From: Polytrichum commune
Taxonomy: Eukaryota > Streptophyta > Polytrichopsida > Polytrichales > Polytrichaceae
DNA length: 64,000 nucleotides
Assembly: GCA_950295325.1 (NCBI GenBank)
Contig: OX485804.1
Location: forward strand, 6,446,001 to 6,510,000
Direction: 5' to 3'
In this document: positions 1 through 11,546 of the stretch, one piece after another
How the letters are laid out: the number at the start of each line of letters is the position of its first letter
Position numbering within the stretch: the stretch's first letter is position 1
Program-made: the position numbers and the translations under genes
Notes under the pieces: generated by a model
Seen by the model: only the letters and a program-made list of their open reading frames with translations
Databases searched by the model: none
What the model was told of the DNA's origin: nothing

Positions 1-1276
1 CTTCCTCACTCTTGTGCGCAAGCTCCATAGTCATTGCTGCCACCTGCGCGGCCAATTGTGCCTTCTCGGTCTCTAGTGTGTCCACTTTTGACTGGTCCGT
101 CTTCTTGGCCAGTTCCCGGAGAATATTTTTGGGTCCGCAGTTGTCTAGTGCCCTGCTTACTCCCCGGATCATGTGCTCCAACCTGAAGTAATGATTCTAG
201 AGGTGGGTTGGCTCCTCCCGGACTCGCTTGAAGGGGGTTTCCGGATACTCAAAGGAGGACAGGTCAATGTCCCTCCAGTGCAGCTCCCTGCTTGGGCCGG
301 CTTCGGTTCGGGGCTGAGGAGTGGCCGCTCTTCTTACTTTGGGGGTGGGTGCGACAGGAGGCAGCTCAGGGACAGCGGGGTCGCTCAATGACTCTTCCGT
401 TCCGGCCTTTGTCAACTCAACCTCCGGCCCGAGTTTGTAGACGACCTCGTCCTCCACAATTGTTAAGGCATCCTCCTCTTCTTCCTTAACGCACCCATTC
501 TACTGATAGAGATGAAGAATGTAGGGGGAGAGGGGAGAGGGTTTCTTTCCAATGTGGGGGATTGACTTCTCCATCAATTCCTGGATGAGTCGCCCCCAGT
601 TGACCGGCCGCGTTCCGGACAAGGCTCCGAAGATGGTATTGGCCATTGTGATGCTCAATCTCTTGGGTTTCTCCGGGTAGAGAATAGGGAGAAGAAATTC
701 TATTACCCTACGTTCCCTAGGGTTTCGGCAATCTCACGGATGGAACCCATCCTTCAGATCATGCTCCGTTCTGAACTTCCCTACAAAATAAGTATCCTTC
801 CGGTTTGCCCACCCTTCGCCCCTCCTCGGTGCGAACCCATAGACATCAACCCAAACTTCCGCAATCCATTGGTCCGGAACCTGCCGCATTGTCCTCTCCC
901 ACTAATTCCCTCTCTCATACAAAAATTCCCTCAATGTGGCCTCGCTCCGCAAATTCCAGGGCTTTGCCAAGAGGCCCTCGCATCCCATCCAGGTGAGGTC
1001 CTCTATCAGTTCCTTCAGCTCTGACTCCCGAGTCGGACTAGCATGCGCTACATTTTTAAGGGAATTGGAACAAGATCCTCGTCCTCCTGCACTTCCGGCA
1101 TTGTGCACTAATCCATGTCTGTTCTAAAGCATAATCTCAGCAATCCAATTGCTAATGATTTGACAAAAAGAAAGCTCCTCACCACTCTTTCTCTCGGCAC
1201 TGTCGCACGACGCAAATGATTCAAGGGGAGGGTTGATTTCCCTTAAGTGCCCCCGTCCTCCTCGAGTTCGGCCCAT
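1..1276 (-). pseudogene. decayed retroelement gag-like ORF
   Basis: One minus-strand reading frame stays recognisable from an ATG at 1276-1274 to the window edge (at least 425 codons). It is broken only by in-frame TAG at 1126, 904, 502 and 199 and TGA at 736 (first base of each codon). Readable segments include an IISNWIAEI stretch, DLTWMGCEGLLAKPW, VDVYGFAPRRGEGWA, an acidic/proline-rich middle and a C-terminal coiled coil (LETEKAQLAAQVAAMTMEL). No frameshift is needed to join them. This resembles the gag or plant-mobile-domain-like ORFs spread through repeat-rich plant genomes, but I see no reverse transcriptase in the window and cannot name the family. All five stops fit C-to-T or G-to-A change. 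The 3' end lies off the window. Confidence 0.6.
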
Positions 1277-4200
1277 AACCGCCTAGGGTAACCATTTATG
1301 GTAACCGCCCTATTCCTGTAGAACTGTCATTACTCCGGCCACTTCCGGAGCTGACAGTTATTTAACGGCATTTTCGGTACGGTTCCGGCTAGGCTAAGAG
1401 GGCCGTTTTAACCATATTATTGCAATTGGACGGACGTGCAAATAGTTATTTCCTAAAACGGCTAAGCTACCCTAAATTCCCTTAACCTAACCAAAACAAA
1501 CTACCTATTCCTACTCTAAAGACCCGTTTGGATGTTAATCCGGACTTCCATGCATTTACCGGCTCCCACAGTGGGGAGAGCTTCGAAGCATCACAAGGCA
1601 CAATTGGAAATGAGTTTGGAGCTTCGGAGCGGTTCCTCATGGTGAATCAACACGAATGATATGGTGATGGAACGTCAGGATCTGGAGTTGGAGATTGCAT
1701 TGGCATGAAATATCATGTTGCAATGTTACCAACCTCCACACATGAGTAGATAGAGGTAAGTATTGAACATTCATTTGCAATCAAGGGAATTTGTGTGTGG
1801 GTTTGAAGCACCATGTGTGTGTATTTGAGGGAAATCATTCTAAATTGAACAAACCTATTTTTGTATTCGAAGAATGTCAATCCCAATTCAAGGAATTTGT
1901 CTCAACATTTGTGGAATATGATTTCAAAGTTGAAGATTTAGTTTTAGTATTTTTGTATTCAATGAATTTAATCTTCTTACCTTGGAAGTTTGGCATCAAA
2001 ATTTGGCTTGATGCTTGGTGGTCAACTGCAAAGGGGGGGGGGGGGGGATGGGTTGAGAGCTTGAAGCCTCCTCTGCCCCCCTCTCAAATTGTAAGGTGGT
2101 TGGTTGGGGTTGGGTTTAATCAAGAAGCCCTTAAGTCCATTGTTTGTTAAACTAGCCTCAAAGTCTTATCAATTAAAATGAGCCAATTGGGCCATTATGA
2201 GACAATCCTTTTGTCGCAATTGATGAGATCTTCCATATTGCAATTGATTATTTGCATGGTTTTATAAACATGTGTGGGTGTATTGGAATGATTGAGTTGT
2301 ATTTTAGAAACCCTCAACGGGTATTCTCTCGTACCAACTACCAAATCATTACATTCCCATCACGTTCCCTACATTAAATTGTTGGACCAATCAGCTCATT
2401 TTAGTTGATAAGGCCATTTATGTTTGAAAGTTGAATGACAACTTGAAAAAATAAAATAAAAATGCATAATGAACATTATTGTGGTTTCGGTGATGAACAT
2501 AATCGTGGTTTTCTTAAAAACTTGTATGGCATTGGTTTAATGTCTATTGGATGTGAGTCAAAGTTTCTAATGCATATATGTGGTATTGTAGGACGTAGTT
2601 GAGACTCTTGAGAAGACAAATTATGAAGATGACACTCGGAGAGATTATAAGTTGTCACCTAAGAAATCAAAGAAAATAGACTTTGATCTTGTTATCTCAG
2701 ACTTGCGGATGTGTCCTCTTTCTAAGCCATGTTTGTCTAATCCTATTTGTTGCTTGGAACCATTCCCACTGGTCGAGCCAATATTGGAGATTGATGTTCA
2801 GTTGCTGAAAAACGAATGTGTTGGTGGGTATAGGGAGGGCAATTGTGTATTGTATATTTCACTTATCAACAACCTTGGGATGAGTGTATTTGTGATGAAG
2901 GAGAAACACAAATCTTAGAGTCCACATTGACAACATTTGAAATATGATTTGACCATATGTTTTCAAGAGATGGATATTTTATGATTCTCAAAGGTAAACT
3001 ATTTTGGTTGTTGGAGGATAACCGCATGGTTAATGGTGTTTTTATTTTATATGTGGCTTCATGGTGTTCATATGTATTCTAATTGTGTGCTTGTTTGCAT
3101 TGCATGTCCATAGAAAATGATCATGTGAAGATGAACTTAGTAAATAAGATCCAATGCATTCATAGTTTTGAAATATTGAGCTTAATGAGTTCAAAACCCT
3201 TCTAACACCCGATAATTACTCAAGATATGAGAAAAAAGGGTCTAAGAAGCACTTAATATCCTCTTATCTTAAATATATTTGCGGCATTTATCTATGAGGT
3301 GATATTACAACCTCCTTTGTGTATGTGGTGTTTTATACATTTTTGAATCTAATGGCTTGGAAATTTTTACATTTATGTTTCTTCGGGTCACCAACATGAT
3401 GCGGTGTAGGCCTTGGAGTAGTCATCTTGTGGTTACATGGACAAAACTATGGTAAAAATGCGATCATCGATTTAGAATTGGAGGTTGTGAATGATGTAAT
3501 TAATAAAATGATTTTAGTGATCAAACAAATTTAATAAATTCATTGCATCGGTGGATCCATCAAATGGTGTTGTTTTTCTCAATAAGGTAAACATGCACAT
3601 AATTTACATACAATTTAAGATTACATGTTTGTGTGAGGTTTATTATGTTTATCGATGGTATTTTTTTTTTGCAACTTAATACACATTGGAGTTGCAATCC
3701 TTAACAAAAAATATGCTTGGAAAATTTGCAAAAGATTGCAACTACTCATGTCGACAACAAGTACAAAGGAAAATGGTTAATGTGGTGGAATTCCACTTCC
3801 ATGTCATGTGAGTGACTATGGTTTCTAATACCAACTTTTAGAGATATTGAACTTGACACATGGTTTGGTAAAGCATCTTTCTAGTTTTAGATATAATAAA
3901 TTATCTTATACACTTCTATATATATATATATATATATAAAATTCATGTTCTTTTTTGTATTGGGACATATATTTTGATATGTGTTTTCTAATGATGCATT
4001 TAAGCTCCCAATTGGAGAAGGCCATCATGGAAGAGTTTGACGTCATATTGCCTAAGCTAGGCATGGTTAATTGGGAGAATGTTCTCAAGCTTACGGGCTT
4101 TGTGGAGCAATGACATTGTCTCTTGTGGGCTAAGGCTTTTATTTCATTTTTTTAATGAGAGACATTATTCACAAAATTCTCATTTATGTTGTCTATGATG

Positions 4201-4467
4201 AAAATTGGTCGTGAGATGCGTGATATACATGTGTATTTTGAATCAAAAGTTTTGTTCTAAATTGAGTTTTTGTGATATGTTATTCTTTGAATGATAATTT
4301 TTTGTATTTTAGGTACCTCACGAGAGAGTTGCTTATTCGGAACGCAATTCTATCGCTAGCTCTTCTTTAATTTTTGAATTCAAGGGTTGACATGTCTAGT
4401 CATATTTGTAATTTCTTAGCCTTGCATTGCTTTTGTAGACATACGACTTATTGGTTTCTGCTCGTGT
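1277..4467. other. AT-rich intergenic, no supported gene
   Basis: The first ~200 bases just upstream of the decayed ORF are moderately GC-rich and may be its old leader or LTR. The rest is AT-rich with short ORFs only, a G15 run near 2033-2047, and a TA microsatellite at about 3918-3939. A lysine-rich plus-strand stretch at 2571-2916 could be a fossil exon but has no recognisable domain. Confidence 0.5.
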
Positions 4468-4758
4468 TGTATTGAGTGTCAAACAAACTACCATCCAATA
4501 GAGGATGATGTTTTGAGATTGTCTACAGTGCCATCACAATAGATCATGGGTAAACCAAAGAAGAATCTAAACCGACTACTAGAGGCGGCATGAAATGCTA
4601 TACAAACACCATTTGCACAACCTAATGTATCTACCACTCTTCCACCATCGCCTCTTCCTCCCACTTCAATTAAAACATATGAAGGCAAGAATGTTTTACA
4701 TCTTCATGACATTGTCATGACTCCTAGTCCATCCAATCCAATCTTCTTCCTACACTAA
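4468..4758 (+). pseudogene. fossil ORF with Pro/Ser-rich tail
   Basis: A plus-strand frame reads through about 96 codons with one in-frame TAG and one in-frame TGA. It contains a basic stretch GKPKKNLNRLLEAA and a Pro/Ser/Thr-rich stretch before a TAA. Composition looks protein-like, but no family is recognised. Like the ORF at 1-1276, its internal stops are TAG/TGA only. Confidence 0.25.
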
Positions 4759-6171
4759 TTTCTTCTATTATTCAATCTCCATAGGTAGCCTCAAAGGTTT
4801 CTAATATTCCCAAAATATGAATGTTTGTGGAGAATTCCTCCATCTCCAACATGATGGAGAATGGCACAATGGAGAATTCATTGTTGGATTATGCTTTCGA
4901 CTTCGTCAAGAATGTTAGTCGAGATGGAAATTTTTAATTACAATACCCTTGTATATTTTACTTTATTTTAATATTTCCTATAAGTATTTGATCATTTTTG
5001 AAGGGGGAGTGCTATCACGTGGGCGGTGAACATTTACATATGAATAACGAGCAAAAAAAATGTCCATGATTTTGCATGCACTAGTATCCTATAACTATGG
5101 TATTTTTTACCTAGAAAGTGTATTTGGACGCACATAAGATGATATATTATACGTTTGTTACAACCTGAAACTTGAGCTTACTATTCATCGAATTTGTTTC
5201 CTATCAAGACCGCGACCCCACCATTTACAATTCAAACATTAGTGGGCACCCTTGAAGATGCTAGATGGTATGTAACACTCATCCTCTTCATAGTAAGCAT
5301 CCAAGGAGGCATACACACAAACACCATCACCAACTTATTTGAAAAATGCTACATCGCTTTAATGCCCATACATGGAACAAATCCACCTAATGCTATCAAC
5401 TATCTCACCTACTCGTGCTTAACAAATGTAAACTAGAAAACCAACAACAACCAATACTCCCCATCTAAGCAAGCACCAAAACCACTTACACATAACAAAC
5501 TCCCAAGAATAAATTCTACATGATGCCTAAACCTAGTCAATTAGCTCAAAACTAAGGGATAGAACAATCTCCTAGATACACCACCGAGAATCAAACCCAA
5601 TTTAGGATGCAACGAGTTAAGACACAATGCCCTCACAACACCCGCTAGACAAAAACCCATATTCCCACTAATGGGCCTACATGCTTGTTGTCATTGGTTA
5701 TTAGGAGGGACCACTCCAACACGAGGCCATAGCACTTGTCCCATAGCCTTGCTTAATAAAACCGCTTTTAATTCACATATGAGCTCACAACTATGATCAA
5801 GGCAAAGTGTCTTTCATTCACGCCAAAACCTGCATTTGGCATCTCTCTCTCTCCCTCTCTCCCTCCTACTCCTATGTTTGTTATATTCACAACTTTTAAA
5901 CATATTTCTTTTAGATGTACAATTTCAAAATAAGGACATTGTATAAGAACTACATAATTAATGAGCCACATTGGATTCAACATTAGCAATTGGAATTCCA
6001 ACACAAATTGCATTTAAACATTGCGGGAGGTTGATCCAAAAATTGAATGAAATGGAGCAATAAACTAGGCTTGAGTTATGGACACAAATGATGTCCACTA
6101 ATCGTTGTTTATTCAAACAAACATGAAAGCAAAAACATCAAAATAAGATCAAAACGAAATCAACAACGTGT
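4759..6171. other. intergenic, nothing supported
   Basis: AT-rich sequence with scattered short ORFs. A CT-rich patch lies at about 5846-5870. I see no gene, RNA gene or terminal-repeat structure here. Confidence 0.5.
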
Positions 6172-6752
6172 CTACGACATGCTATGGTCAATATTGTCTT
6201 CTTTTCCCTCCTCTGCCTCAAAATGTACAAAAGGATTACAAACCCTTTGTCTAGATCTTTGATGGACAGGTGTCAAGGCGGCCTCCATGACCTTAGCAAC
6301 ATTCTCAGTATATGGAGGAAGTAACATCATGTTGGGAGGTGATGAAGCCTTTGCTCTCGTGATTTTGCTCACACCAAAATAAATAGTTAGATGCATGAAC
6401 CACATAAGATTGAACACATAATATTGAAACAAATAACTATAGCAATTACAATGGATTGAATTCAAACACATCAAGAGCATATTGTGCAAACTTTGTCAAC
6501 ACCCAAACACAATGACAACTCCTTGACGTCTCACCAACCCTTTGCATTGCAAAATCATGAGTTTCCGCATATGTCATTACGGTCACCCTAACTTCTTTTA
6601 CTTCAAGTAACGAGACAACCAGACAAGCACCCTTGTGTACGTATGCACTAGCAAAATAAAAAAATACTACGTATTTGGGCACGGTATCATCTATATCCTC
6701 CAATCCTTTTGGGAACTCTCTAGTCGGAATCGTGTCACCATCATCATCATCC
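6172..6752 (-). pseudogene. possible decayed two-exon gene fragment
   Basis: On the minus strand, a 3' splice-site-like TGTGTAG at about 6753 is followed by an open frame starting with an Asp-rich run and continuing through DDTVPKYVVFFYFASAYVHK to a TAG near 6446. A second frame at 6172-6420 carries ITRAKASSPPNMMLLPPY and an acidic end before its stop. The two could be exons of one lost gene. No domain is recognised, and the fragment may be non-coding. Confidence 0.2.
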
Positions 6753-6870
6753 TACACACAAAAGCCAACCACAAAGAACATAACCAACAGAAGGGCATTA
6801 AAATCAATCAACCGCTAATTATTCAATAAAATGTTTTTTTGTTTTTGTTTTTTGTTTTTTTTTGAGTATG

Positions 6871-7411
6871 AAGAATTCTTGAAGCACCCACTTAGTGCCA
6901 TGTAGAGAGGGTGTTTTCAAGAATTATTCATTAAGAAAATTAATACAATTTGCAACAAAATAAATGTCCAAAATGTTGTAAAGCACCCTCTTGGTGCTAA
7001 GAGGGTGTTTTTCAAGTTTTTGGGTATTGCTCAAAAACCCCAATAAGGCCTTAGGAGGCTATGGGGGTGTCATTTAAAGGATTTAAAAATATAAAAATAA
7101 CAATCAACTTAAATTCCTCCAAAATGTTGGAAAACACCCTCTCGGCACCGAGAGTGCATTTTTCAAGTTTTTGGGCATTTTTCAAAAGCCTTGAGAATGC
7201 CCTGGGAAGCACTAAATGCATCATTTTTAAAGAATTTTTAAGAAAATGAATAAAAATTGAAACCAACTTAAATGTCTTTAAAATGTTGGAAAACACTCTC
7301 TCAACACCAAGAGAGTGTTTTTCAAGATTCTTGGGCATTTTTCATAAGCCTTGAGAAGGCCCTAGGAAATTATGGGAGTGTTGTTTTCAAGAAATTCTTG
7401 AAAAAATAAAA
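6871..7411. repeat. four diverged ~150-160-bp units, each with a hairpin
   Basis: Four imperfect units begin near 6885, 6984, 7135 and 7294, sharing the phrases AAATGTTGGAAAACAC and TTTTTCAAG. Each holds a short inverted repeat: 6984-6992 with 6999-7007 (9 bp), 7139-7145 with 7148-7154 (7 bp), and 7294-7301 with 7310-7317 (8 bp). The first unit has a longer foldback (AATTCTTGAA paired with TTCAAGAATT). A MITE or foldback-element origin is likely. Three ORFs cross the units on both strands and look accidental. Confidence 0.55.
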
Positions 7412-8549
7412 TAAAATTGGAACCAATGCTCAATGGTCATTGATGGCATTCAATATTTCTTTATGTTTGTGGCACATTTAGTGAGTTTCAACTTCATATC
7501 ATTCAGCTCATATGTTATACATGTATCAAGGGTGCCCTAACTTAGGGTTACATACTAGTAGTTCAATTTAGGTTGTGTACAATATTCACACTATAATAGT
7601 TTAAGAAGACACATTTTGGTTTGCCCGATTATTTCCCATACTTTCTAATGGCTACCATTAGAATGCATGGATCCTTCAAAAACCCTCCAATGTATACAAT
7701 CTAGATTGTTATGATGCCAAATGTGTGGAAGATTTTCTGGCAAATCATAATTGATTGGATTTGGCTTCAATTACTACCTATTGAGTAATGTGTTCCATTG
7801 TGTAGGTCATGTTTGTGAATCCTAAAGACCATCAAGGGCAACCTAAACCCCATCATTTTGGTTGGAGTTGGGTCCATGCATGGAAATTTGTGGTGATCAT
7901 AAAATCTAGTAGTCATTACCAAAATCTCCTCGATGGCTAGAGTGACTTAGTGAGTGTATGATGCTTCCTCGTATAGGCTAACCCCAATTTTGTTTTTCTA
8001 CTCACTTACTCACATTCAAGAGACATGATTTGGACTCCGGTTTGGGTGTTGGGATAGTTGGGGTTGGGGTGTGGGTAGGTTGGGTGCTAGTTGTTGTTGT
8101 TTGTAGAGGTGGTGGAGGTGCATCACATCGGAGGAGGGGAGAGCGCACAATGAAGGAGCAAAGGTTAATTGAACCTATTCCCAAAGACTTGGTTTACAAC
8201 CTTGTTTTACCATCCTTCTTTAGGCATGTCAATAGCATCACTCCGGATTGTAGCTGAGGCTTTGAGACCCTTAATGATCTTTTGGGGCCATGTACAATTG
8301 AAATATGCACTTGAGCAAGAGCAAAGGATGTTAATTACACATTTAATGTCTCGTTGCTATTTTTGCACAATTCTACAATTTGTAACCAATATGGCCTCTT
8401 TCTACTTGCAATAGGACCATAATTATAATTACTCCTAGAGAATCTCAACAAAGCCAATTACTATAGAATTAGAACATAATAGGGTACATGATAATCCCCC
8501 TACTCCAAGTGTTATTCCTTGGGTAGATATTCTTTGGTCACAAGTATAA
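7412..8549. other. decayed DNA upstream of a SWIM remnant
   Basis: No intact gene. Because a SWIM-finger remnant follows in plus orientation, this stretch may be the eroded body of the same Mutator-like element, but I could not recognise its DDE core. Confidence 0.35.
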
Positions 8550-8846
8550 TGGGAAGTACCAAAGGGTGTACTCCCGGGCAGCACCTCTGAGGAGGACATC
8601 TCCTATTGTGTCACAATTGGCAACATCCCATATTGCACATGCCCAAACTTCATGAAAATGTCCTCTCATGCTTTGAAAAAAGAAAAAAAAGAAAAAGAAA
8701 AGGTAGATGTCAAACATCTTTATTATGTGTTTAGGTTTACGTGCAAGGTGGATCACAATAGTGACAAGTTCATTCATGTTCCAACGTACATCTACAGCAA
8801 GATCATGCGACTACTTAAACTTGTTGGTGTTATAAAGTTTGAGTAA
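8550..8846 (+). pseudogene. SWIM zinc-finger remnant of a MULE transposase
   Basis: The frame from TGG at 8550 reads WEVPKGVLPG, then ISYCVTIGNIPYCTCPNF, a Lys/Glu-rich insertion, VKHLYYVFRFTCKV and FIHVPTY. It aligns with the SWIM end of the intact transposase at 22-25.7 kb (CTCPAF, CKHVYYILLKV, FIHAPTF). The CxC half is kept; the second half has VKH instead of CKH, so one zinc ligand is lost. A TAA directly precedes the segment. This is the C-terminal fossil of an older, distantly related Mutator-like element. Confidence 0.65.
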
Positions 8847-9775
8847 TGTTCCAAGTGTTGTGTTCAACCGCATGTTTGAGAATGTTAGTAAGTGACATGT
8901 ATTGGTGTGAAAATATTATTTAGCAATGCACTAATGGTTTTGTTAAATATCTATGATAATAAGCCACTTTACTATTGTTCATTCAAAATGATAGTATTTT
9001 ACGGCTAAAAAATGCAATTAAAGAAGTGCCAAATTTAAAGTATGAACCCTACAAACCATATGCATTTACTAAATTTGACTTCATTGCTCACATGATATTG
9101 CTCATTGTTCATGTGTTACTACTCACTCCTCATTGTTCATTGCTCATTGCTCACATCTTCGTTTCCCTCATTTTTGAAGCTATGATCTATAAAATCTACG
9201 TTTACATGTTAGCGAGGGTCGGAAAACTTGAGTTTCCTCTTATGTTTGCAAATTTGATGGATTGGATTTGATAATCGTTGACTTGCCAAAGGGTTTGTGA
9301 GTTTTGAACGTTTGATCTCCTTTAACTTTAATTCCATCATGGAATGAGCACATCCCCCAAGGACGTTGAGGCATTGTTTGAATTCGGATATGATATTTTG
9401 ACAAATAACGCGCTATTGTTTTTGTTTTTTCTAGACTTCAAAACTTTAGGGACGATGTGGGAACATACGCTACATCATATGGTTTTTGGTTGGCAAAGGA
9501 ATGGTGGGCAATTAATTAGTTGCCATCATGCTCCCCTACTGTCACAATACTAACAATATGTTTTGTTTCTATAATAATAATAGTTCTTCTTTATTATTCC
9601 ATGTATGCTTGGTTTTTGCTTTGTACTAGAAGGATTGTATTGCTTGCAAACATTACATTTTGTTTTAAAGATGATGTTCTTTGTGAGGAGCCGTGCCCAA
9701 AATTTGCTTTCAACAAAGTGGCCAAGGTGGATTCCTCAATATTTTCTTCAATCACACTTCAATGAAGACAAAAGA
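8847..9775. other. intergenic, nothing supported
   Basis: AT-rich DNA between the SWIM remnant and the LINE tail. Short ORFs only. A CTCATTGTTCATTG-type low-complexity stretch lies near 9121-9160. Confidence 0.45.
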
Positions 9776-10390
9776 AGAAGAAGAAGAAGAAGAAGAAGAA
9801 GAACTCCGGTCTCCGGAGGAAGCCGCAGTGAATAAAATGTTTGTTCGTGAAACATCCTAGGCCATGCCTTACGGCAGTGGCGTTAGATGTAAAACTACTT
9901 CGCCCTTTGCAGGACGTAGACACTATATTTAGTAACCAATAGTAAATTTTGGTAGCCAGTTATTATGTATGGGCCTTGTTTGGGGTAGTTAGTGGGGGGG
10001 GATATGTATTGGGTTGGGAGTTTTATTTATTTATCAGAAGTCTTGGAGATCATTAATAGTTTGTCGATTTTCTAGCCTTCGCTTGTGGACTAAAATGGAA
10101 TGTGCGTATTGTGTGGCAATTATGTTAATTTGTTTAAACGTGTTTTTTTTTCATGATAGGGGGTGTGAACGTTGTTTCCAGTTTTTTCATTGATGGGATA
10201 TGTGTTGTGCCTCTTGCTCCCGCAATTAGTACCATGAGTGGGGCTACTTTCCAACCCTTTGTTATGATGTTGTTTATGAGTGGTTGGTATTTTATGATTT
10301 TTTTGTCTAAGGTTTCAGTCGCGAATCTATCATTGCAATATGTGAATTCGATGAACTGTATGGTGATATCATGTGTAGGGGTCTCTGGGG
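9776..10390 (-). mobile_element. LINE, 3' half, with (TTC)n tail
   Basis: On the minus strand this is the last part of a non-LTR retrotransposon: the end of its ORF (PPPETPTHDITIQFIEFTY ... GARGTTHIPSMKKLETT), a 3' untranslated part, and a terminal (TTC)n run (plus-strand AAG repeat at about 9776-9801). The same 3' sequence and tail recur at 48,657-49,150. The segment stops at GTCTCTGGGG (10381-10390), where the 15.9-kb transposon begins. Its protein resumes at 26,257 in the same orientation, so this and 26,257-28,000 are one LINE split by insertion. Confidence 0.85.
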
Positions 10391-10445
10391 GGGGAAAGTT
10401 AGTATGCGAGCGGAGAGCGGAGAGCGAAGACCGAAGAGCGGAGAA
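10391..10445 (+). repeat. left terminal inverted repeat
   Basis: Starts GGGGAAAG, then GTATGCGAGCGG at position 12 (10402-10413), followed by heptad-like repeats of the type GGAGAGC/GAAGACC/GAAGAGC. The right terminus carries the corresponding GTATGTGAGCGG at exactly the same offset from its own end. The heptads may be transposase-binding sites (inference). Confidence 0.8.
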
Positions 10446-10769
10446 CTCAATTTGAGACATGAAATGAGAGAGAAATTGCACCTATAACCGCGGGATTGAG
10501 GGAAAAATGTTGAACTATTTTTAGAAACTTTGGAGAGTTATGGACTCTATTACCGTGGAAATAAAGTAACATTTCCCTATTCATAAAGTTAATAGATTTT
10601 TGAAACATAGAAATATTAAAATAAAATACAAAATTAGGGCTTACATCACTATGACGTCACAATTATAATTACCAAAATGGTGTACTATATTTTATATTAC
10701 GGTAAATTAAATAATATTTACTATTTGAACGTGACACGAAGGAGGTTGGCGAAAAAAATTCTCCACATA
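10446..10769. other. subterminal AT-rich segment of the transposon
   Basis: Lies between the left terminal repeat and the pogo-like fragment. AT-rich, no ORF of note, no clear repeat. Confidence 0.5.
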
Positions 10770-11205
10770 CAGTCCACCCTCTATTACTGTTACACCTATA
10801 AGTGTTAACCATTTCCAAACGTTCACTTTATTCTACTCCCTACATATTGCACACTATAAATGTTAAACCTGTTAATTGTTAACAAAACGGTGTTCCCTTC
10901 TTTGTAAATTTGACTCTATAAATGTTAACGACTGAAATACATTCATAATTCACCCATGATTTGTAAACTTGATATTGAATAAAGTTTTGATTGGGTTTGC
11001 AATTTTGTGTATGATATTCTCTCACAATTACTCTTCACAATTGCTTATAGTTAGGACATGTTAAGATTTGCATATTGTTCAAAGAAGTAATTTTATAATT
11101 GTTAACTGTTAACACCTTTATACATGTAAAGTTCGATCCACTCCCGAGGGTTAACATTTATAGAGGGTGAACATTTGAGGGTGAACATTATAGATGGTGA
11201 ACAAA
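10770..11205. mobile_element. pogo/Emigrant-like fragment with inverted sub-repeats
   Basis: TA (10768-10769) followed by CAGTCCACCCTCTATTAC resembles the start of plant pogo-type MITEs. The motif CTATAAATGTTAACC recurs in direct orientation near 10795, 10856 and 10914, and in inverted orientation near 11150-11200 (GGTTAACATTTATAGAGGGTGAAC-like). A clean right end with CTG-TA is not visible, so the copy is probably truncated. It lies inside the large MULE, downstream of the methylase-like gene. Confidence 0.4.
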
Positions 11206-11546
11206 AATGAAGAATGCAATGCGGGTAGTATGAATTGGAGTGTGTTGGGTGGTGTGCAACAAGTATTATTGAATACTTATGATTCAAGGAAACAAGGAGG
11301 AGGTGTGTGAGGCAACAACTTTTTATTGGAGTGGGTGGATGCTACATTGTTTTGTGACTAGCGGTTAAGATTGTGAGAAGATGGTGGACTAAATTCTCTT
11401 TGGAGTATGACGACCACCAAGTGAAGCGTGATTTGAGAACAACGAAAAGATGCATTCAATGAGATAATTGGAATATTGAAATCCACACAACACTTTATAA
11501 ATCCAAATACCGATAAATCAAACCAACAAATCAATCAAACCCAAAA
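11206..11546. other. 3' flank of the methylase-like gene
   Basis: Non-coding. Probably holds the 3' untranslated region of the minus-strand gene ending at 11547. A TTTATAAA-type A/T-rich signal is seen near 11495 but I cannot assign a polyadenylation site. Confidence 0.4.

Noticed and set aside
1791-2150. 119-codon plus-strand ORF
   Set aside because: Composition is of AT-rich random sequence, with a poly-Gly from a G15 run; no domain or splice context.
5560-5690. tRNA-derived SINE on the minus strand (GGTTTGATTC box B-like)
   Set aside because: No convincing A box at the right distance and no foldable tRNA body.
7051-7338. Lys/Leu-rich ORFs on both strands over the hairpin repeat
   Set aside because: The peptide repeats follow the DNA repeat on both strands; no sign of coding selection.
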